A DNA stretch of 6,482 bases from Dehalococcoidia bacterium (lineage in GTDB: Bacteria; Chloroflexota; Dehalococcoidia; Dehalococcoidales; JAUVZE01), in the NCBI GenBank assembly GCA_030602665.1, contig JAUVZE010000062.1, positions 1-6,482 on the forward strand, written 5' to 3'. This document shows, piece after piece, positions 1 through 6,155 of this stretch; positions within the stretch are counted from its first letter, which is position 1; every line of letters begins with the position of its first letter. The notes beneath the pieces were generated by a model. It made no database searches and had not been told where the DNA came from. It saw only the letters and a program-made list of their open reading frames with translations. The position numbers were made by a program, and so were the translations under genes.

Positions 1-10
1 AAAGTAAGAA

Positions 11-697
11 ATGAAGACGGTAGCGCTAACAATTGATGACAAGAAAATAACTGCCGGTAAGGGGGAGAAACTCCTTTGGGTAGCGCTTGACAATGGTATC
101 TATATTCCCAACCTGTGTGCCCTTCGGGATAATTATGAACCGGCGGCTGCCTGCCGACTGTGCTTCGTTGAAGTGGAGGGTAAGGACGAGCCGGTTACTG
201 CTTGCACCGAGACGGTAGCCGAGGGTATGGTGGTAAATACCAGAGGAGAAAAGGCGTTAAGGCTGGCCCGCAGCGCCTTTGAGCTGATTATGGCCTCCCA
301 TCCAGTGGATTGTGCCCACTGCACCAAAAATGGCTCCTGCGACCTGCAACAAATCGCTCGCCAGCTTAATATTAAGCTTAAATCAAAGCGTTTTAAGAAA
401 CTTATGCGGCAACTCCCCATAGATGATAGTAACCCGCTATTTATCTATGACCCTAACAAGTGTGTGCTCTGTGGACGGTGCGTATGGGTATGCCGGGAGC
501 ATCTGGGAATAGGTGTCCTCGGCTTTGCCCACCGTGGCTTTCAGCGGGTGGTTACCACCTTTGCTGATGAGCCCCTTGGCAAGTTCAGATGCTTGGAGTG
601 CGCGGAGTGCGTTAGCGTTTGTCCTTCCGGAGCCCTGGTGTTCAAGGATAAAAAGGGAGTGGAACTGAAGCTATGCCCTGAGGAAAGGAAAGGATAG
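11..697 (+). CDS. HoxU/NuoG-N-like iron-sulfur electron transfer subunit
   Basis: This 228-residue protein is an electron-transfer subunit like HoxU or the N-terminal part of NuoG. It would carry electrons between a flavin NAD(P)H-oxidising partner and a catalytic subunit of a hydrogenase, formate dehydrogenase or complex I-like enzyme. All cluster ligands are visible. A plant-ferredoxin-type [2Fe-2S] site is formed by C36, C48, C51 and C65. The His-Cys [4Fe-4S] site is H97, C101, C104 and C110, in the motif HPVDCAHCTKNGSC. Two ferredoxin-type [4Fe-4S] sites follow at C151/C154/C157/C161 and C194/C197/C200/C204. It ends soon after, with no H-cluster or molybdopterin domain, so it is HoxU-sized and not a fused HndD or NuoG. 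It starts ten bases into the window; a TAA at 5-7 could end an upstream gene. Only 10 bases precede the ATG, so its ribosome binding site cannot be judged. The partner enzyme is not visible, so the exact complex is unknown. Confidence 0.85.
   Translation: MKTVALTIDDKKITAGKGEKLLWVALDNGIYIPNLCALRDNYEPAAACRLCFVEVEGKDEPVTACTETVAEGMVVNTRGEKALRLARSAFELIMASHPVDCAHCTKNGSCDLQQIARQLNIKLKSKRFKKLMRQLPIDDSNPLFIYDPNKCVLCGRCVWVCREHLGIGVLGFAHRGFQRVVTTFADEPLGKFRCLECAECVSVCPSGALVFKDKKGVELKLCPEERKG
681..694 (+). promoter_or_regulatory. Purine-rich ribosome binding site for def
   Basis: A run of three AGGA-like repeats (AGGAAAGGAAAGGA) lies in the last codons of the preceding iron-sulfur gene, seven bases before the def ATG. 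With only four bases between that gene's TAG and the def ATG, the two genes are probably cotranscribed and translationally coupled. Confidence 0.7.
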
Positions 698-701
698 TAG
701 C

Positions 702-1199
702 ATGGCAATTTTACCAATCTCTCATTTTCCTAACGACCCGGTGCTAAGGCAAAAAGCTAAAAGAGTATCCCGAATTGGTAAGTCAATTCAGCGGCTTATT
801 GATGACATGTTGGAGACGATGCAGCAGGCAAATGGGGTGGGGTTAGCTGCTCCTCAGGTAGGAATATCCCTACGGGTTGCGGTGCTTCAGATGCCAGACG
901 AAGAGCCGATGGCTATCATCAATCCAGAGATAGTTAAACGCGATGGGGAGCAAGAGGTAACCGAGGGCTGTTTAAGTATTCCTGGCTATTTTGGCGAGCT
1001 AAAGCGGTCAGCTTCGGTAACGGTTAAGGGGCGGGACCGTCAGGGTAAAACGATTAGAATTAAAGCCACCGACCTGATGGCTGAGGTATTGGAACATGAG
1101 ATTGACCACCTTGATGGCACCTTGTATATTGACCATCTAGAGAGCCAAGATAAGCTACATAAGGCTGAGGCGCTTGATACCACAAAGCGGCTAATATAA
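702..1199 (+). CDS. def: Peptide deformylase
   Basis: Peptide deformylase removes the formyl group from the N-terminal methionine of nascent proteins at the ribosome, releasing formate. It is a cytosolic metalloenzyme, usually with Fe2+ bound. The 165-residue protein has all three family motifs: GVGLAAPQ (45-52), EGCLS (88-92) with metal ligand C90, and HEIDH (132-136) with ligands H132 and H136 and catalytic E133. These fall at essentially the same numbers as in the E. coli enzyme, and the length is typical. The residue before the third motif is Glu where Gln is commonest, a minor variation. The ATG is supported by a strong purine-rich site and a four-base gap from the upstream gene. It lies in an operon with an electron-transfer protein, not in the frequent def-fmt arrangement; fmt is not in the window. 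Product identity is secure. Confidence 0.96.
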   Translation: MAILPISHFPNDPVLRQKAKRVSRIGKSIQRLIDDMLETMQQANGVGLAAPQVGISLRVAVLQMPDEEPMAIINPEIVKRDGEQEVTEGCLSIPGYFGELKRSASVTVKGRDRQGKTIRIKATDLMAEVLEHEIDHLDGTLYIDHLESQDKLHKAEALDTTKRLI

Positions 1200-1200
1200 A
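1174..1200 (+). promoter_or_regulatory. Weak candidate promoter at the 3' end of def
   Basis: TTGATA (1174-1179) and TATAAA (1195-1200) resemble -35 and -10 boxes, but the spacer is only 15 bases. A perfect TATAAT at 1204-1209 follows, but nothing resembling a -35 box lies at the right distance from it. If real, either would start a transcript just ahead of the small ORF at 1246. This is suggestive only. Confidence 0.25.
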
Positions 1201-1245
1201 GCCTATAATACTCCTCACTGAAGGGGAAAGAAGGCATTTTACAGA

Positions 1246-1398
1246 GTGGGCAATAACAAGGTCTACCTTATAGACAGGTTACTGGCGATACCACTGGCTA
1301 TTTACTTCTGGTGGTACAGGTTCCGGCAAAAGGTGGGGAAGCGCAGAAAGAAGAATTCAATTAACGCCGCCAACGATAATGGTGTGAAAAGTAAGTGA
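1246..1398 (+). CDS. Possible small basic membrane protein, 50 residues
   Basis: This is an unrecognised short reading frame in the 245-base spacer between def and selA. It begins at GTG and ends at TGA. The purine-rich AAGAAGG at 1228-1234 is a possible ribosome binding site, 11 bases upstream, which is slightly long. The product would have one hydrophobic stretch at about residues 7-24 (YLIDRLLAIPLAIYFWWY). A strongly basic tail with the cluster KVGKRRKK (29-36) follows, a layout typical of a small single-pass protein with its C-terminus in the cytoplasm. The frame is closed by a TGA at 1219-1221, so the GTG is essentially the only plausible start. No homologous family is recognised and no function is proposed. 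It could be a chance frame; the aromatic, membrane-like composition followed by a Lys/Arg cluster is the main argument for it. Confidence 0.4.
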   Translation: MGNNKVYLIDRLLAIPLAIYFWWYRFRQKVGKRRKKNSINAANDNGVKSK

Positions 1399-1407
1399 GA
1401 GTGAACT

Positions 1408-1435
1408 TTGAAAGTGGGTCTAGATATAGTAAAAT
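1408..1435 (+). promoter_or_regulatory. Candidate sigma-70-type promoter for selA
   Basis: TTGAAA (1408-1413) and TAAAAT (1430-1435), separated by 16 bases, each differ from the housekeeping consensus by one base. Transcription would be expected to start around 1441-1443, only a few bases before the selA ATG at 1445. No Shine-Dalgarno sequence is present before that ATG, which agrees with a leaderless or nearly leaderless mRNA. This is inferred from sequence only. Confidence 0.5.
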
Positions 1436-1444
1436 ACTCACATA

Positions 1445-2827
1445 ATGGAAAGTGAGTTTCGTCGCCTGCCTAGCGTGGATAGACTAATCTCCGAAGAGCG
1501 CATTAGACGGCTTCAGGAGCTCTATCCACGTGCCTCTCTTGTAGAGTTAATCCGCCAGTACCTTGAGCACGCTCGCCTAGCTATTGCGGCTGGTAATCCC
1601 TGTCCCTCGGTTGATGAGATAGTAGAATCTATTTGCACCCAGGTATATGCCCTAGAAAACCCCAGCCTGCGCCCTATTATTAACGCCAGTGGCGTAATAC
1701 TGCATACTAACCTGGGTCGTGCCCCACTCAGTGAGGAGGCAATATCCGCGATGAATGGGGTGGCTAACGGATACTGCAACCTGGAGTTTGACCTTGATAG
1801 TGGGACGCGGGGTTCTCGCTATGTTCATATCGAGCCGATTTTGTGCCAGCTAACCGGAGCTGAGGCGGCACTGGTGGTAAACAACAATGCCTCGGCCGTA
1901 CTATTAGCTCTTACCGCCTTGGCTAAGAAGAGGGAGGTAATCGTCTCCCGAGGTCAAGCGGTGGAGATTGGTGGTGGTTTTCGCATCCCTGATGTAATGC
2001 GTCAAAGTGGGGCGAAGCTGGTTGAGGTAGGGACCACTAACTGCACCTATGTTACTGATTATGCACAGGCAATTAACCCCCGGACAGCGGCACTAATGCG
2101 GGTTCACTCCAGCAACTTCAGGCTAATGGGTTTCACTCATTTGGTTACTCTTGACGAGTTAGTAACGTTGGGCAGGCAGTATGACCTCCCGGTATTTGAC
2201 GACCTGGGCAGCGGCTGCTTCTTAGACACGACCAAGTTTGGACTTGATGCGGAGCCAATGGTACAACAAAGCATCGCCACTGGTGCCGGACTGGTCTTCT
2301 TTTCCGGGGATAAGCTTATGGGTGGCCCTCAGGCTGGGATTATCGTCGGTAAGAAACAGTTTGTTGACAAGCTAAAGAAACACCCGCTAACACGAGCAGC
2401 GCGAATTGACAAGATAAGGCTAGCTGGTCTGGTAGCTACTTTAATTCACTACCTGAAAGGTGAAGCGGTAAGTAAGCTCCCGGTATGGCGTATGATTTCC
2501 GCTCCACTGGCAGAGATTGACCAGCGCGCCAGGCGATGGGCACAGCCTCTCCAGGGTTTGGCTCGAGTGGTAGAAGGGGAGACCATGATAGGTGGTGGTA
2601 GCCTGCCCGGGGGCACCTTGCCCACGAGACTGGTAGCCATTGGCGGAGAAGGCAAAAGCACGGCTCAAGCTCTTAGTGAAAGGCTGCGGTGTCAGAAAAT
2701 GCCCGTCGTTGGCCGGATTAGTGGTAACATGTTACTCCTTGACCCACGCTCTGTCCTCCCCGAAGAGGATGAAGAGGTGCTTCAAGCTCTTCAGGATGCC
2801 ACTGCTAACCTGAATCCTACTCGATGA
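1445..2827 (+). CDS. selA: L-seryl-tRNA(Sec) selenium transferase (selenocysteine synthase)
   Basis: SelA is a pyridoxal-phosphate enzyme that converts seryl-tRNA(Sec) to selenocysteinyl-tRNA(Sec) using selenophosphate, the step that supplies selenocysteine for UGA decoding. The 460-residue length is close to the roughly 463 residues of E. coli SelA. The N-terminal region carries the LPSVDRLI segment (8-15), matching the family start and supporting this ATG although it lacks a Shine-Dalgarno. Family blocks follow in order: INASGVILHTNLGRAPL (79-95), VVNNNASAVLL (144-154), VSRGQAVEIGGGFRIPDVMRQ (168-188), VGTTN (195-199), DDLGSG (252-257) and FFSGDKLMGGPQAG (285-298). K290 is the expected PLP-binding lysine. 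The C-terminal domain ends normally. Other selenocysteine genes (selB, selC, selD) are not in the window. Its convergent placement against a formate dehydrogenase cluster suggests the dehydrogenase catalytic subunit is a selenoprotein. No terminator-like hairpin follows. Confidence 0.97.
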   Translation: MESEFRRLPSVDRLISEERIRRLQELYPRASLVELIRQYLEHARLAIAAGNPCPSVDEIVESICTQVYALENPSLRPIINASGVILHTNLGRAPLSEEAISAMNGVANGYCNLEFDLDSGTRGSRYVHIEPILCQLTGAEAALVVNNNASAVLLALTALAKKREVIVSRGQAVEIGGGFRIPDVMRQSGAKLVEVGTTNCTYVTDYAQAINPRTAALMRVHSSNFRLMGFTHLVTLDELVTLGRQYDLPVFDDLGSGCFLDTTKFGLDAEPMVQQSIATGAGLVFFSGDKLMGGPQAGIIVGKKQFVDKLKKHPLTRAARIDKIRLAGLVATLIHYLKGEAVSKLPVWRMISAPLAEIDQRARRWAQPLQGLARVVEGETMIGGGSLPGGTLPTRLVAIGGEGKSTAQALSERLRCQKMPVVGRISGNMLLLDPRSVLPEEDEEVLQALQDATANLNPTR

Positions 2828-2863
2828 CCGGATGCGCCTTTATTTGACTCGGCTGCTTCTGCC
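2828..2863. other. Short convergent intergenic gap, selA / tatC
   Basis: Only 36 bases separate the selA stop from the tatC stop on the other strand. I see no stem followed by a T-run on either strand, so transcripts from the two sides probably overlap or end inside the neighbouring gene. The gap contains a 12-base sequence (2847-2858) that recurs exactly at 4636-4647 near the fdhE 3' end. Confidence 0.6.
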
Positions 2864-3631
2864 TTACGAAACCGGTGTGGCTAAAGAAGTAACTTCCCGG
2901 GGTTCCTTTCGCTGGACAAGCTTAGCTAGCCAGATACTCATCTCATATAAGATTATTAAGGGAACGGCCACCAGGCTTTGATTTATGGGGTCGAAGGTTG
3001 GAGTAATTATGGCAGCGAGGATGAAGGCAGATATAATGGCTAGCTTTCTCTTACTAGCCAGCCATTTGGAGGTGATAATACCCAGCCTTGATAGGAAGGT
3101 TGTCACTACTGGCATCTCAAAGGCAAGCCCGATAGCTAGTAGCAGCCTGGATACGATTGAGACGTAGTTACCAATCCTAATCTGAGGAGTAGCGATGTCA
3201 CTACCGAAGGTGATTAGGAATTTAGTTGCTGGTGGTATCAGAATGAAATAGCCGAAAGCAACACCCCCCACGAACAGTAGTGCTATCCAAGGGAGTATCA
3301 AATAAACATACTTCTTTTCCTTGCGGGTAAGCGCTGGAGAGACGAACATTAGAAATTGGTAAGTGAGGTAGGGCATGGCGAGTATAATGCCACTGGTAAG
3401 GCAGACTTTCATATAGGTGCCAATCATCTCCGTCATTTCGACGTAAATGAGGTTGATGCCCCCAGTTGGCAGAATCAGGATGTAGAAAATCTGTTTGGCA
3501 AATATGAAGGAGATAATTGAAGTAATTATTACTGCGATTACACACCTGATTAAACGCTGCCGTAGCTCCCCAAGATGCCCAAGGAAAGTCAACTTTTTGT
3601 CATTGCTCATTTCAGTTGATGTCTTACCCAT
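2864..3631 (-). CDS. tatC: Sec-independent protein translocase TatC
   Basis: TatC is the inner-membrane receptor of the twin-arginine pathway. It binds RR signal peptides and assembles with TatA/TatB to export folded cofactor-containing proteins. The 255-residue product has the family layout. The cytoplasmic N-terminus carries the conserved F..HLGELRQR motif (17-26, with E22 and R24). Six hydrophobic segments lie at roughly 28-46, 72-93, 108-133, 157-180, 197-210 and 218-238. The PALTRKEKK block (99-107) and AFEMPVV with E172 also match the family. The segment ITPTFDP (209-215) matches the loop before the last helix. The upstream ATG is used; a second ATG eight codons in (MSNDKK, at 3610) is possible, and neither has a good Shine-Dalgarno. 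It is last in the minus-strand formate dehydrogenase gene set, consistent with export of that enzyme. No tatA or tatB is present in the window. Confidence 0.96.
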   Translation of the reverse strand: MGKTSTEMSNDKKLTFLGHLGELRQRLIRCVIAVIITSIISFIFAKQIFYILILPTGGINLIYVEMTEMIGTYMKVCLTSGIILAMPYLTYQFLMFVSPALTRKEKKYVYLILPWIALLFVGGVAFGYFILIPPATKFLITFGSDIATPQIRIGNYVSIVSRLLLAIGLAFEMPVVTTFLSRLGIITSKWLASKRKLAIISAFILAAIITPTFDPINQSLVAVPLIILYEMSIWLAKLVQRKEPREVTSLATPVS

Positions 3632-3736
3632 GGCTACCCCACTGCTTCACCACTATGTCCCCACTTCTAGTTTAGCTCTTAACCTTCTTGGGGGGCAATC
3701 TTTTTCCGCGTGGTTCTTCCTCAGCCGCTTCACCTC
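3632..3736. other. Intergenic spacer between fdhD and tatC, 105 bases
   Basis: No convincing gene is seen. On the minus strand one frame (3734-3672, ending TAA) reads GEAAEEEPRGKRLPPKKVKS, which resembles the charged tail of a TatA protein but has no start codon or membrane helix upstream. A second minus-strand frame has a GTG at about 3733 and only 26 codons. The fdhD stop region also contains an imperfect direct repeat, GGTGAAAAGCGGCTG followed by GGTGAAGCGGCTG. No promoter or terminator hairpin is recognised, so tatC is likely read through from the upstream genes. Confidence 0.5.
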
Positions 3737-4600
3737 TTAGCGACCCAGCAGCCGCTTTTCACCAGAGTAGACAGATAATCGGTGGCTACGGGCGTAACCT
3801 ACCAGGGTGATGCCCAGGTCACTAGCCAGTGAGATAGCACGCTCCATCGGTGAGCTTCGCGAAACAACTATCGGGGTTTGCATCCTCGCCGCTTTAAGTA
3901 CCATTTCCGATGAAAGACGACCAGTCGTCAGTAACAGCCTATCCCTGGTTGATAGCCCTCTCAGTAGACATTCGCCCTGAATCTTGTCCAGCGTGTTATG
4001 TCTCCCGATGTCCTCAGCGACTACTAGGAGATGGCGGGTATCAGCTAGTGCCGAGGTATGCACACCACCACATGTCTGAAACAGTTGTGCCTGCTGTCGT
4101 AATTGTTTCATCAACGACAGCACTTCTGCTGGTGCCACTACCAGTTCTGAATCTACCTTCTGCCCTTGAGTTTGAAAACCTATAGCACCACCACAGCCGG
4201 ATGTGACTATGCGTCGTACTGGTAGTGGATGTTCGGTTTTGCTCAACCTGACGTCAGCCAGGGATTCGTCTTCACATAACCGCATACTGGCCACGTCGCT
4301 AATACTTGTAATTATGCCTTCAGAATATAGAAAACCAATTACCAAACAATTCAACTTCAGCGGGGTACAGAGGATGGTAACCAGTTCTTCACCATTAACG
4401 GTGATAGTTAAAGATAACTCATCAGGCACCCAGGTTGATGCCTTGGACCACTCCCCGTTGAAGAAACGATTGTAGGTTATGTTCTGAGCACCACCTACTC
4501 CCTCTGGTGCCGACTCATTGGTTAGTTTCGCCATCCCAGCAGTTAGTGAATGTTTTGAAGGTAACAAAATCTCACGCTCCATCATGCTGCTTACCCCCAT
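3737..4600 (-). CDS. fdhD: Formate dehydrogenase accessory protein FdhD (sulfurtransferase)
   Basis: FdhD transfers sulfur from a cysteine desulfurase to the molybdenum or tungsten bis-guanine-dinucleotide cofactor of formate dehydrogenase, which is needed for activity; it acts in the cytoplasm. Family blocks in the 287 residues are DELSLTITVNG (60-70), CTPLKLNCLVIGFLYSEGII (78-97), TSGCGG (133-138), CGGVHTSAL (177-185), EDIGRHNTLDK (196-206) and TTGRLSSEMVLKAARMQTPIVVSRSSP (225-251). The C-terminal GITLVGYARSHRLSVY is complete. The usual CxxC pair is reduced: C136 is kept but the second position is A139. The true start is uncertain. The ATG at 4600 has AGAGG only one base away, whereas ATGs at 4585 and 4582 sit eight or more bases after a GGGGG run and would give a protein beginning MMERE or MEREI. 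It lies just downstream of fdhE, with which it probably shares a transcript. Confidence 0.95.
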   Translation of the reverse strand: MGVSSMMEREILLPSKHSLTAGMAKLTNESAPEGVGGAQNITYNRFFNGEWSKASTWVPDELSLTITVNGEELVTILCTPLKLNCLVIGFLYSEGIITSISDVASMRLCEDESLADVRLSKTEHPLPVRRIVTSGCGGAIGFQTQGQKVDSELVVAPAEVLSLMKQLRQQAQLFQTCGGVHTSALADTRHLLVVAEDIGRHNTLDKIQGECLLRGLSTRDRLLLTTGRLSSEMVLKAARMQTPIVVSRSSPMERAISLASDLGITLVGYARSHRLSVYSGEKRLLGR

Positions 4601-4610
4601 GCCTCTACTA

Positions 4611-5492
4611 TTATGAGCCCTCAGATTGGGGTATAACTCGGCTGCTTATCCTAGAGTAGCCGGGTTGGTATCCCTTCTCCTGCCCCTGTCTATCCAAGTC
4701 TAGGGTCATCACTCGTTCCAGCTGCAATAAAACCTCCGACTCGGTATGCCTTAAATCAATAGCCTTGATATAGGTGTGGCACTGCTCACACACGTATAGG
4801 CGGTAGAGTCCTTCATCATCAGCGAAGTAGGCTAAGGCATTCTGGTCCTTGGTGCCACAGTAAGGACACTCCAGCCGTTGAAAAAGCCACTCGGTGTCAC
4901 ACCGAGAGCACAAAAGCCACCTCGACCCACGCTCCTTATCCAGAAAAGCGAAGTCGGGACTCCCCCCACAAATGGGGCAATACCGGCGTCGCCAGCGCTC
5001 CTGGTTAACCAAGCTCACTAACACTTTAGCCTGGCTGGTTAGCCAAGGCCTGAGAGTGGCCTGGATAATAGCTTCTAAGAGGTGTTCATCAATGTTATCG
5101 CCGGCTATCGTGGAAGGTAACTTGGCTCCCTCCAGCCACGCCTTCACCATTTCCTCGGGGAGTGTTGGCCGAGGCTCCCTTAGGCTCTTGGGAATCTCAC
5201 CAAAAAGGTCTGGATACTTGGCAAAAGCAACAGTAACCTCGGTAAATACGTCCTGTAATAGCGGCCAATCAAGGTCGAGTTCATCAAAGCTTATTAGCGG
5301 CCATCCACTTTCTATTCGCTCATGGCTAGCTTTGCTCTTCAAAGCGGGCTTGGGTTTACCTATCTGCTTTGTCGCCTTAGCTTGGATACCGAGCAATCTT
5401 TGGTAAAACTCCAGGAACCTAGATGAACACTCCTCCTTCTTTCTCCACTCCTCTAGTCTCTTCAGAACCTCACCATACGTCCCTGCTGTCAC
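4611..5492 (-). CDS. fdhE: Formate dehydrogenase accessory protein FdhE
   Basis: FdhE is a cytoplasmic iron-binding rubredoxin-like chaperone that interacts with the catalytic subunit of exported formate dehydrogenases and is required for their assembly. Four CxxC pairs in the C-terminal half identify it: CPIC, CSRC, CPYC and CEQC, at residues 172/175, 195/198, 209/212 and 235/238 counted from the GTG start. I chose the GTG at 5492 because it overlaps the TGA stop of the gamma subunit gene as GTGA and follows AAGGAAG with about ten bases of spacing. An upstream ATG at 5534 would give 307 residues but overlaps the gamma gene by 46 bases and has no ribosome binding site. The N-terminal half is helical and charged, as in the family; length (293) is close to E. 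coli FdhE (about 309). The last 20 codons lie in a strong inverted repeat. Confidence 0.93.
   Translation of the reverse strand: MTAGTYGEVLKRLEEWRKKEECSSRFLEFYQRLLGIQAKATKQIGKPKPALKSKASHERIESGWPLISFDELDLDWPLLQDVFTEVTVAFAKYPDLFGEIPKSLREPRPTLPEEMVKAWLEGAKLPSTIAGDNIDEHLLEAIIQATLRPWLTSQAKVLVSLVNQERWRRRYCPICGGSPDFAFLDKERGSRWLLCSRCDTEWLFQRLECPYCGTKDQNALAYFADDEGLYRLYVCEQCHTYIKAIDLRHTESEVLLQLERVMTLDLDRQGQEKGYQPGYSRISSRVIPQSEGS
4628..4674. repeat. Long imperfect inverted repeat (hairpin) in the fdhE 3' end
   Basis: The arms 4628-4646 and 4655-4674 can pair over 19 positions with one bulged base (4667) and an eight-base loop (TATCCTAG). In plus-strand RNA the non-Watson-Crick positions are all G·U wobbles, so the stem would be continuous. 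In minus-strand RNA, the sense of fdhE, the same positions become C·A mismatches, leaving a core CGGCT/AGCCG stem plus shorter paired pieces. It overlaps the last codons of fdhE and lies 15-60 bases before its stop. No T-run follows, so it is not a canonical terminator. Confidence 0.6.
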
Positions 5493-6151
5493 TTGGTCTG
5501 CACTTCCTTGGCTTTGGTAATCTCTTCGTACCATTTAGCATGGTGTGACTTAGCATAGTCAACCGATACCTTACCCCGAGCCATAGAGCTCCACGACCCG
5601 GTTCTAAGAGGACGCACAAGGGGATGAACCACAGACATATAAATATGAACAAAAAACATGAGGCCGGTAGCAATGAAGGCAACATCATGTAAAAAGACCA
5701 TCCATTGCAGGAGTGCCGCCGGAGCTGCCCCTTTGGCGAACCACATAATAGCCCCGGTAATGACAAAGACTACCCCAAAGACGATTGCCATGAACCACCA
5801 CATCTTCTGACCGGTATTCATATGCCCCTGGGGCGGCATTGCCTCTTCATCGCAGAGCATATAGTAACGGGGAGCCGCTTGCAGCCAGCCGATGTCTTCT
5901 GCTCCCCAGGTAAAGGCATCCTTTATTCCTTTCAAGGTTACTTTCCAGTTCATGGGTATATAGATAAGGGGCGCCACAATAAAGACCACTGCCGCGATAC
6001 GATGAATGAGACGGGTCCAGCTATCTTGCGCCAGGAACCCCAGTTGCGGAATAAAGAGGATAAGACCGGTGAGAAACAGGGCAACAAAAGCACCAGCGTG
6101 TACCCAGTGTAAAATTCGGGTTGGCTTTCTATAGCGCTCAACTTCTTGCAC
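5489..6151 (-). CDS. fdnI: Formate dehydrogenase gamma subunit, cytochrome b (FdnI/FdoI type)
   Basis: This is the membrane diheme cytochrome b subunit of a respiratory formate dehydrogenase. It anchors the complex and passes electrons from the Fe-S beta subunit to quinone. The 220-residue protein has four hydrophobic segments at about 17-36, 48-67, 116-138 and 151-174. The histidines expected for heme are present: H18 (in RILHWVHAG), H50, H155 and H169. H18, H155 and H169 match E. coli FdnI numbering; H50 stands for E. coli H57. The VVHP motif (174-177) closes the last helix. The start is a GTG at 6151, placed nine bases after a perfect GGAGG; the beta-subunit stop is four bases upstream. 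The C-terminal cytoplasmic tail ends where fdhE begins. The alternative of another cytochrome b561-type subunit, for example of a hydrogenase, is disfavoured by the FdnH-like partner and by fdhE/fdhD next door. FdnI versus FdoI cannot be distinguished. Confidence 0.94.
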   Translation of the reverse strand: MQEVERYRKPTRILHWVHAGAFVALFLTGLILFIPQLGFLAQDSWTRLIHRIAAVVFIVAPLIYIPMNWKVTLKGIKDAFTWGAEDIGWLQAAPRYYMLCDEEAMPPQGHMNTGQKMWWFMAIVFGVVFVITGAIMWFAKGAAPAALLQWMVFLHDVAFIATGLMFFVHIYMSVVHPLVRPLRTGSWSSMARGKVSVDYAKSHHAKWYEEITKAKEVQTK

Positions 6152-6155
6152 TATC

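Noticed and set aside
1201..1240. Possible terminator after def (GCCT...AGGC with CTCCT/AGGGG inner pairs and TTTT)
   Set aside because: The inner stem is only five pairs including a wobble, the outer four pairs are separated from it by unpaired bases, and the T-run is just four long. Too weak to call.
1200..1444. tRNA(Sec) gene (selC) or riboswitch in the spacer before selA
   Set aside because: No 8-bp acceptor stem, T-loop GTTC-type sequence or CCA end could be found, and no conserved riboswitch core is recognisable.
3653..3733. 26-codon GTG-started minus-strand frame between fdhD and tatC
   Set aside because: It is very short, with no hydrophobic or conserved-looking segment. The GTG falls inside the purine-rich sequence right after the fdhD stop, so it is likely chance.
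3495..3740. 81-codon plus-strand frame across the tatC start
   Set aside because: It is mostly antisense to the tatC N-terminus, and its hydrophobic stretch is the complement of the first TatC helix.
4894..5406. 170-codon open frame on the plus strand opposite fdhE
   Set aside because: It is antisense to a clear FdhE with four CxxC pairs. Its product is rich in Ser/Arg/Leu with no recognisable motif, as expected of a shadow frame.
5705..6112. 135-codon plus-strand frame opposite the gamma subunit
   Set aside because: It lies wholly within the cytochrome b gene on the other strand and has no family features.
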